DNA from: Rebecca billardiae RCC1528
Lineage: Eukaryota > Haptophyta
Assembly: GCA_965240325.2 (NCBI GenBank)
Contig: OZ251226.1
Location: 744,001 to 808,000 of the forward strand
Reading direction: 5' to 3'
Length of the DNA: 64,000 nt
The notes under the pieces were generated by a model. It did no database searches and was not told the DNA's origin. It was given only the letters and a program-made list of their open reading frames with translations. Below are positions 33,209 through 43,907 of this stretch, in pieces. The position numbers were made by a program, and so were the translations under genes. How positions within the stretch are numbered: position 1 is the first letter of the stretch; each line of letters begins with the position of its first letter.

Positions 33209-34154
33209 TTAAGCGCGCGCGAAATGCCAAATGGCGGGAAAATAGCGTGCTGCATTTTCTGGGCACCATTTTCTGCTGCGGGGTACAGGACGATCGTGAC
33301 TCTGAGCTTGATGCAGTTTCACAGCGTCAGGACTCCATCGATCGCGGGATCGGGACTGTCGCTGCGGCTGATAAGCCGCCAGTATTACTCCTATTATTTA
33401 AGTCTCAGTATCTGTATCAGTATTGCAGTACTATGCCATCGTCAATATGTTGCCGGTTATAATCGACGCGACGGACACTCCACTCTCCAGTCGTTTCGGT
33501 AATGGTAAGTAGACCGTAGTTATAAACACGAACGACGAAGGCGAAGCTCGTCACGACTCATGCATCGTCGTCACTCGAATGCGAAGGCGACGAGATGCAG
33601 TGATCAGTCCGGCCGAGCCGTCGACCTGAAGGTCCGCATCATAGGCACTCCGACTCAGTCTCAGGATCTCAGATTTGCCCCCCCCCCCAGTCCCCACTCA
33701 CTCAGTCGTAACAGACAGTATGAGTAGGCCACGGACCGTTGCCTGACGCCGCCGGCGCCCTGGCGTACGGGCGGGCTGGGACCCGGCCTCCGGGGCCGCC
33801 GTCGTGGACCGCGTCAGCCGTCAAAGGCGGCGGCGAAGGCGTCAATTTATTGATGATGCGTATAGTATCTTATAGCAGTCGCGTATGTTATTATGTACTT
33901 TATACTTACATATTTATTTCATATATATATATGATAGCAGCGCAGTATTCATTCGGCGCATCGGCATGCACGGCCGGCGGCGGCAGCCGCGCAGGGCCAG
34001 GAGCGCAAGCAGACAGTCAGACACTTTCGTCACTTAATTGCTGCTGCGTGTTCCTTAGTGAGCAGGTGAGAACCAACGGCAGACCGTGGCTTGGCCATGG
34101 CTCGTCCTCGCCCAAGGTGCACGATCACGGAGTCACTCAGACCGATCATCGGAT
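33209..34154. other. Gene-poor intergenic region
   Basis: AT-richer, with a C9-C10 run near 33676, a short (TA)n tract near 33920 and a gaaggcga-type short repeat near 33537-33592. No gene recognised. Confidence 0.5.
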
Positions 34155-35573
34155 TTAGGCTGCGTTGGCCGCACGCGTGCCGTGAAGCGTTACAAACTCA
34201 TGCGCAAGTGCTGCGAGGGTGGCCCCACCAACGGCCGCAGTGATTCGGGTGCTCGGAGGCCGCGCGACGATCCAGACGAGCGCGCGAGCCGCGGGCACCG
34301 TCACCACCGGCACGAGTCCAAGAGAGAGCGAGCGCGTCGCTGCGCGCGCACTGGTCTCATCGCGCCAGCCCATGCACGGCGCAAGGAGAGCATGGGCAAC
34401 AATGGCCAGCACGCAGAGCTCTATGAACGGCCAGCTGCGCGAGTCGCGCGCGGCGGCGGTGACGACGAGGGCGGCTATGGCTGCGACGCGCTCAAACGCG
34501 TTCGCAAAGCCGAGCAGCACGCCGCGCATGGCGTCGTGCGCCGCGCGAGCAGGGGCGAGCAGCAGCGCGCTGCGGACGTGCGTGCTGTCCTCATGCCCAG
34601 CGCTCGTTTCCGCGTGCCTCGTGCATCCGGCGGCGATGTCGCCAGCCAGTGCGCCCGTCGCATCATGCGCCATCGGCGGGGGCAGCACCCGCTGAAGCGC
34701 GAGCTCCAGGGCGAGGCCGCAAAGCAAGCCCACCGCCACGGCGATCGCCGCTGAGGCTCGGGCGCGGGGCAGGGCCTTGTTGCTACTGCCGCGTGCAGTG
34801 GCCTGCAGGGCCATGGCGCCAGCCATCGCGAGCAGAGCGGGCGTGCGCAGCACGGCAGCGGCGCACGCAAGCACACCCGATGCGAGCGCCACTCGACCAG
34901 CGACGTGCAGCGCGAGCGCGCACGCCACGCAACTGGTGGACAGATGGTGCGCGGCGCTCGGCGCCGTCAGCGGCAGCAGCCAGCGCAGCTGGGTGGAGAG
35001 CAGGCAAACGTATGCCTGCGCTGTGTGCACGCCGAAGCGCCGAGCCAGGCGGGTGTCCACGTGCACAACTGCGCCAACGACGCCACCGAGAACGAGCATG
35101 CTCCACTGCACGGAGCTGGGGCGCGCGCTCCAGCGCGCGAGCGCAAGCGCCACTCGCGTGAGCGCGCGCGCCCCACTGGATGCGTGCACAGCCTCGCACG
35201 GGGGTCCAGCAGGGGCAGGGCTCGTTTCGATGCGCGCTCCGAGCACAACGCCGAAGAGAAGCCCGCGCAACGCCACACGACTCGGCCGGCACCACTGCCG
35301 AAGCTCGCGCTCGCTCGGCCCCGGCCAGCTCGCCGCTGGAGCAGCCCACGTGCCCTTGTCCTTCGCCCCCTCGTCCTCATCCTCCTGCGCAGGGGCGGAT
35401 GATATGTCCTCGTCCTCGTCCTCGTCGCTTACTAGCATATCGCTGTCATCCTCCTCCGTGTCCTCGTCGTCGGCCTCCTCGCCGTCCTCCTCCTCCTCCT
35501 CCCCCTCCCCATCCTCCTCCTTCTCCTCCTCCTCCTCCACCTCCACAAAGCGCGGCGGGGCGACGGCCGCCAT
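34155..35573 (-). CDS. Multipass membrane protein with an acidic N-terminus, function unknown
   Basis: A 472-aa single-exon protein. After the ATG at 35573, the first 70 residues are dominated by Glu/Asp runs, then a short linker. The rest has roughly ten hydrophobic segments, among them ALRGLLFGVVLG, SMLVLGGVVGAVVHV, CVACALALHVAGRVAL, AAIAVAVGLLCGLALEL, FIELCVLAIVAHALL and LGLVPVVTVPAARALVWIV. I do not recognise the family. The frame continues another 121 codons upstream, but that would run through the shared promoter with the divergent ITPK gene. Location in a membrane is inferred from hydrophobicity only. Confidence 0.6.
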   Translation of the reverse strand: MAAVAPPRFVEVEEEEEKEEDGEGEEEEEDGEEADDEDTEEDDSDMLVSDEDEDEDISSAPAQEDEDEGAKDKGTWAAPAASWPGPSERELRQWCRPSRVALRGLLFGVVLGARIETSPAPAGPPCEAVHASSGARALTRVALALARWSARPSSVQWSMLVLGGVVGAVVHVDTRLARRFGVHTAQAYVCLLSTQLRWLLPLTAPSAAHHLSTSCVACALALHVAGRVALASGVLACAAAVLRTPALLAMAGAMALQATARGSSNKALPRARASAAIAVAVGLLCGLALELALQRVLPPPMAHDATGALAGDIAAGCTRHAETSAGHEDSTHVRSALLLAPARAAHDAMRGVLLGFANAFERVAAIAALVVTAAARDSRSWPFIELCVLAIVAHALLAPCMGWRDETSARAATRSLSLGLVPVVTVPAARALVWIVARPPSTRITAAVGGATLAALAHEFVTLHGTRAANAA

Positions 35574-35968
35574 CGCAGCGGGTGGTGGCGTCCGCAATTC
35601 GTCTGCACTCTCGCGCGCGCGCAATCTTTTTGTCGACGAAATCTCGGGAAGTCGTTCGGAGTCGGAAAGCTCGGCGATCGACGTGGGACCAGGAGCTTTT
35701 CGGCCGCGACGAAATTCATCATCGCGTCTTCTGCCGGCGCTCGCGAGAATTCCGGCGCGGCCGGCTCGTGCTTGACGAGCCGGGGCTGTCCGGTGTCGCG
35801 GCTCATTGTGTGGCCACCAGAGCCTTCGGTTGGTGCTCGACACAAAGGGCAGGCAGCTTGGCCGGCCGCGGGAAAGCGCGAGAGCTGGGAGCGAACAACT
35901 GTCGCGCGGCTTCGATGCCGGTCCCAGCCTGATCACTCAGCGCGCGACGAGAACTACGCACGGACGGC
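35574..35968. promoter_or_regulatory. Bidirectional promoter, membrane protein / ITPK
   Basis: These 395 bases lie between divergent start codons. No specific site recognised. Confidence 0.45.
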
Positions 35969-37156
35969 ATGATCGTGGTGGGGGTGTTGCTGCCGGATAA
36001 GGTTGTGAAGAAGCTGACACCGTGCCTGACCAACGACGACGATCGCGTGCGCTTCGTCAGGCTCGACGCTTCGCGCCCGCTCGACACGCAGCCGCGCGTC
36101 GACGTGATCGTGCACAAGCTCGCGCATGACATTGCTGCGAACCGCGCGGATGGCGAGGGCGAGTCGCCGTACATCATCGCATTGCGCGCGCACCTGCGCG
36201 ATAACCCGAACATTGTGGCTATCGAGAGCCTACGCAACGCCGAGCTGCTCAGCGACCGCGCGGCCATGTGCCTCACGCTGCAGGCTGCCATCGATGTCGG
36301 CTACAGGATGCAGCAGCCACGGTTCGCCATCGCACGCAGCGGCTTTGCGGGCGATTTGGTGGAGGCCGTGGACGTCGCAGGGCTGAGCTACCCGCTGGTG
36401 ATCAAGCCGGTCCTCGCATGCGGCCGCGCCGACACGCACGAGCTCGCCCTCGTCACCGGGCGCGAGGCGCTCCTGCACGCGCACACGATGTGGCGCATGC
36501 CCGTGGTTGCGCAGGAGCTGGTGGAGCACGATGGGTACGTGCTCAAGGGGTACGTGACGGGGCGCTACCTGCACGTGTCCACGCGCCGCTCGCTGCCGAG
36601 CGCGAGGGTACTCCTCTCTCTCGGCCCGCGAGTCATCACCTTCGACTCGCAGCGCCCGCTGCCTGCGGACTGCGAGGTGCTGCGCGCGGACGAGGCGAGC
36701 CGCGCGTTCGCCTTGAGCGGAGGCGCCGCGGGCGCGCCGTACGCGCTGCCGGGAGTGCACATCGACGATGTGCGCCGGGCGATCGGCCCGGTGGAGGGGA
36801 TCGCGCGCCCCGCGCAGCGCGAGCTTGGCGACGCGCAGACGCGCGTGATGCGCCAGGTGGCGGACTCGATCAGCGACGCGTTCGGCGGCCTGCACATGTT
36901 CGGCTTCGACGTCGTGATCGAGGAGCCGACCGGCGAGTTCCACGTGGTCGACCTGAACGCACTGCCGCACAGCGCGCAGACGGTGCCCGGGCTGTCGCAG
37001 ATGTTCAAGGACACGTGCATCCGCGCGCACGAGCACCACACGCTCGTGCGCTTCCTGCGCGCGCGCTGGACGGCGGCCAACGCCAACGCCGACGCACCGA
37101 CCGAGGCGCCAACGTCACCGCCGACCGCACCCATCGCGTACCCACCCCCGAGCTGA
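35969..37156 (+). CDS. ITPK1: Inositol-tetrakisphosphate 1-kinase (ITPK family)
   Basis: An ATP-grasp kinase that phosphorylates inositol tris/tetrakisphosphates on the way to InsP5/InsP6. It is 395 aa and single-exon. The N-terminal domain starts VGVLLPDKVVKKL and contains DVIVHKL, both typical of ITPK1. The ATP-grasp fold shows YPLVIKPVLACGRADTHELA, VAQELVEHDGYVLKGYV and RYLHVSTRRSLP. The metal-binding end is FDVVIEEPTGEFHVVDLNALP, where D and N of VVDLN are the expected ligands. The C-terminal 30 residues are Pro/Thr/Ala-rich and probably disordered. There is no targeting signal, so it is likely cytosolic. Confidence 0.9.
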   Translation: MIVVGVLLPDKVVKKLTPCLTNDDDRVRFVRLDASRPLDTQPRVDVIVHKLAHDIAANRADGEGESPYIIALRAHLRDNPNIVAIESLRNAELLSDRAAMCLTLQAAIDVGYRMQQPRFAIARSGFAGDLVEAVDVAGLSYPLVIKPVLACGRADTHELALVTGREALLHAHTMWRMPVVAQELVEHDGYVLKGYVTGRYLHVSTRRSLPSARVLLSLGPRVITFDSQRPLPADCEVLRADEASRAFALSGGAAGAPYALPGVHIDDVRRAIGPVEGIARPAQRELGDAQTRVMRQVADSISDAFGGLHMFGFDVVIEEPTGEFHVVDLNALPHSAQTVPGLSQMFKDTCIRAHEHHTLVRFLRARWTAANANADAPTEAPTSPPTAPIAYPPPS

Positions 37157-38068
37157 AGGTGAAGCAGTGCGCACGGCGGATTCGCACACGGCTCGCTCTC
37201 GTGGTGGATGTTTGGCTTGCGGCGGCAGCTGGGCCGTGTGCAGCTTGCGAGGGTGCGAGGCCAGTTGGGCGCCTCGAAAAGGGTGTGTCCTCGGTGTGGA
37301 GTCTGTGTCAGGCCGGCCGCCGCCCAGCTCAGGCATGCTGTTGTTTGTGGACCCGCTGTCCGCCGTGGGCGTGAGAGGGCAGTCCGTATGCCGATTCGGC
37401 GACCGATCATAGCCATGCACTCATTGACTCACTCATGATTCATCTCCGCGGGGTCCGCAACGCCGCAGGACTCCTGTGGTCGACGACGGCCCGCACTCTG
37501 ATTAACTCCTCGGCCGGCCCTGATCCTGACGGGCCCCAGCCGCGCCCGATGGCTACTGTACACAGGTTCGGCGGAAAGTTGGGTCAGCAGCCACAACATG
37601 TTTCGCGAATCGTCAGGAGCGCAGACCGGCGGCGACTCGGAGAGTCCCGGAGAGTCCCGGGCGGGCCGCGCATCACTGGGCATTAGGACTCTAGATCTTG
37701 TCGTCTAGCTAGCACGGATCGGCATACGATGCCGCCCGATTCTCGGAGTCGCACAGCCTGTGCAAGGCCGTGTCACGCGCCAGGTGAAAGCTGTGGGTGG
37801 TACGTAGCAACTTAGCCAGTTGCTCATGAGAACCGACCCGGCTGCGGGCGCGGTGGCTCCATGCTCATGCCGCGCGGCCCGAGCGAATGCCCATTGCAGC
37901 GACTCGCCGCTCGCGGCGAGTCCGGTCCTGCTGGATCCCTGAGCTCGCCAATAATCAGGTCTGCCGGCCGGGGCGGCGTCTCTCCTCGGCCAAACCGTCG
38001 TCAGTGCGAACTGCGAACTCGGATGCACGCATCAAACCGGCCGGGAAAGCTGGGCGCGACGGGCCACC
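37157..38068. other. Intergenic; no gene recognised
   Basis: It includes a short exact tandem duplication (gagagtcccg twice, near 37640). Otherwise unremarkable. Confidence 0.5.
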
Positions 38069-39784
38069 ATGGGAGCATGCTGCTCGGCGGGAGCGTACCA
38101 CGCGATGGCGGAGGAGCGCGCGCAATCGATGACGGTAGACGAGGCGTTCGCTCTGCTTGACGGCGCAGACGCGCACGGTCAGCGCGGCGCGTTCATCTTT
38201 GAGGTCGCTCACGCGCGGCCCGGTGTGGGCGACGAGGCATCCAGCAGTGCGCGGTTCATGCTGCAGCTCGATGAGGAGAGCAACCGCACGCGTGTGACTG
38301 ACGTGTCTGCAGTGGACATGAGTAAATTCCCCACCCCGACTGCCTCGGTCAAGTACCACTCTGCCGCGATCTTCTTCGCCGAGGCGCGCGGCGAGGTGGG
38401 CGCGACTGCCTACCTACGCGGCTGGATTGAGGTGAAGGGCGATCTGACGGCCGCGCAGGGGCTCGAGCCGGTCTTCGAGCCGCTCACGCGCGCGCTTGCA
38501 AAGACGCCAGACAGCGCCGGGGCGAAAGGCGACGCTGGCGTCTCGATCGAAGAGGCGGAGGCGCTCGACGCCGAGAGCAAAGCCGCGCTCCCGCACCCAC
38601 CTTGGTATAGTGTGCACACTGCCGCATGGTGGCGGCGGCACTTCGGGACGGACATGCTCGTGGGCAACTGGCTGACGCTGGCCGGCGTGCTGATTTGGTT
38701 CATGGATACCCTCTTGCCCATGGTGCAGGCCGGCGGGCGCGGCACCGGGCTGGACTGGGCCAACCTCAGCGCAGCGGCTGGTTTCGTAAGTGCGTTCGGG
38801 CTCCTCGCAGAGGTCTCTTACCCGGAGAACATCATCGCCATATTTGACGAGCTGCTGGCGAGCGAGGGCGCAGCCCGGGCGGATGCCCCGCCGCCCACGT
38901 GCATGGCGCGCTTCCTCGGCCTGTTCGGCTCCAACGCGATGGCACAGGGCATGAATTTGATGAATCTATGTGCGCGCGCGCGCTGTGCGCGGCTGTGCAC
39001 GGCTCACGGCGGCAGGCATGAGGAACAGCGCGCATGCGCGTGTGCGCCTCCTTACGCGCACGCGGGCCGGCAGCTGACGCATCCGAGTGCGCACGCGCGC
39101 CCTCCCCCGCCCTTCCGCAGCAATGCTGCCGTACATAGTGTGGGCGCTCAGTCTGTTCGTGCTGCGCGGCATCGGCAGCCTGCTCGGCTGGGGCGTGCTC
39201 CTCGGCATCGCGGCGTTCATGCCGGGGCTGGCGCTGATGGCCCTCTCGATGCGCGACGACTCCATGCGCGAGATGGCGCGCGGCGGGCCCGGCTCGCGCA
39301 CCTTTGCTCAGTTCGCCGAGAGCTCGAGCTGTATGCGCCTGATATGCTGCGGCCTGTGCGGATGCGGACCTGGCTCCAAGGCCTTTGAGAAGCACTTTGG
39401 CAACGACTCGAGAGCGGGGATGTGGTGCGTGCACGCGCCGCGGCGCAGAAGGGCCCTCCGGTCGTGCTGCTTGCTCGCTCCGATGCATGAGTCGCAGCCG
39501 CCTCCCGCGCATCGCGCGCGCGTGCCACTGCACCTTGCGAGCTGGACACTCACCCGTCCATACCCTGCCGCCGCCGCCCACCGCCGCCCTGGCGCAGGTA
39601 CTTTCTCCTCTTCATGCTGCCGCTGCTGCCACTTGTGGTGCTGGGCGTGGTGGCCGCACCGCTCTCGCTGCGCGCGCATGCGGGGTTCTGGGAAGTGACG
39701 CTTCTCACGGCGGGCCTGGGCCTGCAGCTTCGCGCACAATACCCAGAGTACATGAACAAGTCGATCTGCATCGACGGCCTCTGA
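38069..39784 (+). CDS. Multipass membrane protein with an N-myristoylation motif
   Basis: Exons are 38069-38969, 39121-39424 and 39598-39784, with GTGCG...AG introns of 151 and 173 nt, giving 463 aa in frame. The start context (caccATGG) is good. The protein begins MGACCS, a plausible myristoylation (Gly2, Ser6) plus palmitoylation (Cys4/5) site. Residues 15-165 form a soluble alpha/beta region with YLRGWIEVKGDLTAAQGL, which vaguely resembles an SCP2-type sterol-carrier fold. From about residue 200 there are several hydrophobic segments: WLTLAGVLIWFMDTLLPMV, MLPYIVWALSLFVLRGIGSL and YFLLFMLPLLPLVVLGVVAA. Function unknown. The exon model is supported by phase and by hydrophobic continuity, not by homology. 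Confidence 0.65.
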
Positions 39785-40513
39785 ACTTTGCAGTTGCAGC
39801 CACATCTTTTCAGCCTGATGAATCGGCCGAGTGCTCGCGTCGATCGAGGCCGCTCGCTACTGCTGTTGACCGGTTTCCGAAGGCTGAGCCTGATGTGAGT
39901 CAGGCTGGTCCTAGCGGTACCCGTTGCCAAGTCCCCGACTAGTAGAGTCGGGTCTGGTGAGTGGTCACTGGTCACTCCCTACCCCCGGCCGGGCCCGGGG
40001 CTACCGCCACCGGGCCCGGGGAGCCCTAGGCCGCCTAGTTTGAGTAGCCTAGTAGTAGTAGTACGGTAGTAGGGCGAGTAGGCCCCTATATCCGCGCATA
40101 TGCTCCGTCTGATAAGCAGCTCAGATGTGCTGCGCGCGAGTAGTGTAATATTTCAGTGGCTGACACGATCGTTCATCGGAACCGTGCGCCGCTGCGCTGC
40201 GTTATATGAATGGGCTGCTGATGCTCCGTGTCAGTCATTAGATACTGCATCTGATATAGCAGTTGGCGTCGTCGAGGGCAGTGCCTGCGCGGCTGCGCGC
40301 ACGCAGCGAAAAAAAACCCAAAAATGCGCCGGTGACATCGCGCGAGGCTCTGGATCTGCTGCGCTGTTTTCGCGGAGCGGATGAATTTCGCTGCTGACAA
40401 TACCGTCGTCGTATATCCATCATCAATTCTTTATTGTCTGATCGATCGAGGCCGCCATCGTCGATGATGTGGCGGGTAGGGCTCGAAGGGGCTCCACACC
40501 CGGCTGCCCCACC
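39785..40513. other. Intergenic; no gene recognised
   Basis: Contains a gggcccggggctaccgccac-type duplicated C/G-rich motif near 39990 and a tag-rich patch (about 40040-40075). The last 45 bases form a frame-open lead into the coiled-coil gene. Confidence 0.45.
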
Positions 40514-41932
40514 ATGACCAGGCCTTCCTTGCGAGAGCTGCATGTCTCCGCACGCGTGGACGAGGCGGCGGTGGCCACGCGCATCCTCGCGCACGAGCTT
40601 GGCTCTGTCGAGGGCTCGCTCACGCGCTCACGTGAACGCCTCCGTGCCTTGAAGCTCGAGCGCCACGATCAGCGCGAGCTGGTGGGACAGACGCTGCAGA
40701 TGGCTCTCGCAGGCTGCCAGGGGCGCGTGCGAGAGGTGGAGGAGGAGCTGGCGCGGCAGCAGCACGAGTCCGCCGAGAGCATCGCGCAGCTCGAGCAGGA
40801 GCTCGCGCTCGAGCGGCGTATGCGCGCCATGGAGAACAATCGCGACGACGACAGCACGGGCGGCCAGCAAGGCGGCTCGTTCAGGCAAGCGATGGCACCA
40901 AAGCGCACCAGCCCGCTAGTCAAGCGCGCGGGCTCGGAGATACGCAGAATAGCAGAGCTCGAGAATGAGTTGCAGGCGATGCACGTCAAGGTGGATATGC
41001 AGAAAAAGGAGATCGAAGCGCTGCATGCGGCTGCGGCCGATGGCACCGGGCGCATGCGAGCGGACAGTGAGGCGAGTGCGCAGGTGGTCAGCGCACGCGT
41101 GGGCGGCATGAGAGACATCGAGAGTGCGCGCCCGCCCCGCGCTCTCCGCGCGCGCGCCGACGCCACCACCCTCGCCCACGCGCACACGCCGCCCCGCGCG
41201 TCCGCGCCCCGCCTTCCGCCCTGCCGCGCAGACGCCATCGCAGTGCAGCAGCGCGAGTTCAAGCTGCGCATTGCAGAGCTCGAGCGCGACTCCGCCGCCA
41301 CCATCTCGGGGCTGGAGGAGAGGTTGCGCTCGCTGCAGGGGGAGCTGGCGGAGGCGCGCGCGTCGATCGGCGCGAAGGAGGGCGAGATTGTCGCGTGCGA
41401 GCGCGCCGCCGACACGGCGCGCTCGCAGCTCTCTGAGGCGGAGGCGGTGCTCGAGCGGCGCGAGTCGGACGTGAAGCAGCTGACCTCGCAGCTGCAGGTG
41501 TGCATCCTCGAGCTGAAGCACCTCTCCGAGAAGTCGAGAGAAGCGCACAGCCACCAGCGCCACGTGCTCGGAGGCGCGTACGATGCGGCGGCGGCTGTCG
41601 AACGGCGGCTCACCGCGGAGATGTCGCGACCGCCCATCTGGAGGCGGGACGCGGCGGCGGCGCTGCGCCACTCGCCGACAGAGCAGAGGCAGCAGCTGCG
41701 TGCGTTTGGTGGCACGGCCGCGGCGGGTGGGGAGAACGGCGGGGCTGGCCCCGGGGGCAGCGGCAGCGCCGGCTCCTCGATGCATGGCGCTGCCAGGTTC
41801 GGGCGCGATAGCGATGGCGCCGCCTCGCCGAGCACGCCGGCAGATGCTGTTGCTCGTCGCGAGGGCAGCGCGGCGATCGGCGCGACGCGGTCACGGTCTG
41901 CGGGAGCCTCGCAAGGCACGTGGACGTTGTGA
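40514..41932 (+). CDS. Coiled-coil protein, function unknown
   Basis: Exons are 40514-41123 and 41232-41932, giving 436 aa. The intron (108 nt, GTGCG...AG) is a multiple of three and contains no stop, so the frame reads through it. I call it an intron because it has donor/acceptor signals and its translation is Arg/Pro/His-rich between two coiled-coil halves. Most of the protein is heptad-like: REVEEELARQQHESAESIAQ, RIAELENELQAM, then after the intron REFKLRIAELERD, LEERLRSLQGELAEAR and SDVKQLTSQLQVCILELKHL. The C-terminal 110 residues are Gly/Ala/Ser-rich and disordered. A structural or centrosomal/basal-body role is possible but unsupported. Confidence 0.65.
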   Translation: MTRPSLRELHVSARVDEAAVATRILAHELGSVEGSLTRSRERLRALKLERHDQRELVGQTLQMALAGCQGRVREVEEELARQQHESAESIAQLEQELALERRMRAMENNRDDDSTGGQQGGSFRQAMAPKRTSPLVKRAGSEIRRIAELENELQAMHVKVDMQKKEIEALHAAAADGTGRMRADSEASAQVVSARVGGMRDIESARPPRALRARADATTLAHAHTPPRASAPRLPPCRADAIAVQQREFKLRIAELERDSAATISGLEERLRSLQGELAEARASIGAKEGEIVACERAADTARSQLSEAEAVLERRESDVKQLTSQLQVCILELKHLSEKSREAHSHQRHVLGGAYDAAAAVERRLTAEMSRPPIWRRDAAAALRHSPTEQRQQLRAFGGTAAAGGENGGAGPGGSGSAGSSMHGAARFGRDSDGAASPSTPADAVARREGSAAIGATRSRSAGASQGTWTL

Positions 41933-42258
41933 ATGCAGTCTCAGCGCCCTTTGGTCCGACGGTCGGACGGTGGCGGCCGGTGATCGCACTGCGGCCGGCA
42001 GTTGCTGGGCGGCTGATGAGGAGGAGTCCGACGTCTTCGATTCCGATGCAGCTCTCGCGCTAGGGCCGCTAGGTCGAGGATGTAGATTGTACGTAGTACG
42101 GTCAGTCAACAATCATGGGCTTTTGGGCGGCGGGAATCTGAAATTGAAATCCTCAAATCAATGCCATTGTCATCAGACGTACCGTCTGCCGAACCTGGAA
42201 ACCACGACCCGAATTTTAATGAACGACTGTCGAGCGCCCGCCGTTGAGACAAATAGAC
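41933..42258. other. Intergenic; no gene recognised
   Basis: About 325 bases hold the 3' untranslated region of the coiled-coil gene and the promoter of the bestrophin-like gene. No element recognised. Confidence 0.45.
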
Positions 42259-43907
42259 ATGGCCCCGCGATGGTCCGCGCGCGCCTTACTCGCGGTCTTA
42301 CTTGCGTCTCTCGTCCGTCAGGGCACGCCGCTGAACCCCTCAGCGCGCCCTGCGCCACGGGCACGGAGATGCATGCTGCAGAGGATGCAGGTCTCCGTCG
42401 GTGACGGCATGCCGTCCACGCCGGGTTGGGAGCCAGGGCAGCTCGACAGGCTCACCGACTGGGCCGTGAATGAAGAGGCGAATCGCCCGATCATCTGCGA
42501 GTACAAGCCCGACGCATTCTGGCTGTGGTCGCGATATCGTGGCACCGTACTCTCGCTGACCGTCGGCCCGGTGGCGCTGACCATGCTGCTCAGCGTCGGC
42601 GTCGACTTGTACTCGCACCAGCATGCGGCCGCTTCTTGGCCGCTGCACGTGCTTCCGCCCCGGGAGGAAAACTTGATCCAGGGGCTCCTGGCCGTGAACA
42701 AGCTGTGGGAGTACCAGCTGACACTCGCCACCTTCATCCTGACCTTCTTCACCTCGCAGGCGTACACGTACTGGCGCAACGTCTATTTCTGCGCGCGCGC
42801 CATCCAGGGCCGCATCAACGACATCTGCATGCTCCTCACGATGGGCGCGGCGCGGACCCATCACACGGTCGATGGGGGCGGAGGAGGCGTGGTCGGCGAG
42901 GGTCCTGGCGGGGGGCTGAACGCGTCCAGCTACACAGGCGAGGCACGGAGCATGGTGCGAAGGTGCACCCGGCTCATCAGGATGTCACATGTGCGCTGCG
43001 TGCGCGCGCGCGCCGACTGCCGAGCGTTCGCGGCCGGCGCTGCGTGCGGGTAGGGCTGCCCCCCTTCTCTCACACTCACACGCCCGCGCTCTCTCCGCGC
43101 GCTCGCCCGCGGTCTGCTTCGCCTCGACCTCGCCAGACGTTCTTCTGGGCCGCGACGCCCACGTGCTCCAACGGCCTCGCCGGCCTCGGCGATGAGGAGG
43201 AGAAGGCGATCCAGGCGGGGATCGACTTCATCGGTCCGCTGCTGCTGAGCGCGGAGGGGCTGGAGGGGCTCGTGCGCGCGGGGGAGCTGAGCGACGTGGA
43301 GATGGAGGCGCTGCTCGGCTCAGGGCTGCCCCCGTCACAGTACGCCTACGTCCTGCTGGAGTGGGTCGGCCTGTGCGCCATGGACGGCATGCAGCGCGGC
43401 TGGCTCCGGAGCGGCGCGGGCCTCGAGGACAACCTGATGCGGCAGCTCACCGGCCTGCGCGCGGAGTACTTCAACATCGGCGACTACGCCTCCGGGCGCA
43501 TGCCCGTGGCCTACGTGCAGCTTGTGGAGGTGCTCGTCGACTCGCTGGTCCTCCTCGCGCCCTTCGCCCTGTACCCCGAGCTCGGCTCGCTCACCGTCCC
43601 CGCCACCGGACTGCTCACGCTCTTCTTTAAGGGGCTGCTCGAGCTCTCAAAGAGCTTCCTCGACCCCTTTGGCAACGAGGGCTACCCGGGGCAGAATATC
43701 CGCGTCGACGTGCTCGTGTCCGAGCTCAACTTTGGGGCAGCGAGCCGTTGGATGAAGGCAGGCGCGGTGCTGCCCACCGGCGGGGACGCGGCCCCTGACG
43801 AGAGCCGCGGGCACATGAGTGTCTGGGAGCAGCGCTCGACTCGGCCGCGGGCGAGGTCGACCTCGCTGGGACCGCCGCAATCGCCATCACGCCGTCCCAA
43901 TCCGTGA
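42259..43907 (+). CDS. Bestrophin-like anion channel
   Basis: Exons are 42259-42990 and 43137-43907, with a GTGCG...AG intron of 146 nt, giving 500 aa. The leader (ARALLAVLLASLV then Pro/Arg-rich) suggests a signal plus transit peptide. Algal and plant bestrophins of the VCCN1/BST type sit in thylakoid or plastid membranes. The bestrophin fold is indicated by LWSRYRGTVLSLTVGPVAL, the second segment (LATFILTFFTSQAYTYWRNV) and a C-terminal helix pair (LVEVLVDSLVLLAPFALYPE, LLTLFFKGLLELSKSFLDPF). The last piece, DPFGNEGYPGQNIRVD, resembles the conserved bestrophin DPFG-(D/N)-x2 gate/calcium-site region. A role in chloride or bicarbonate transport is inference. Confidence 0.8.
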
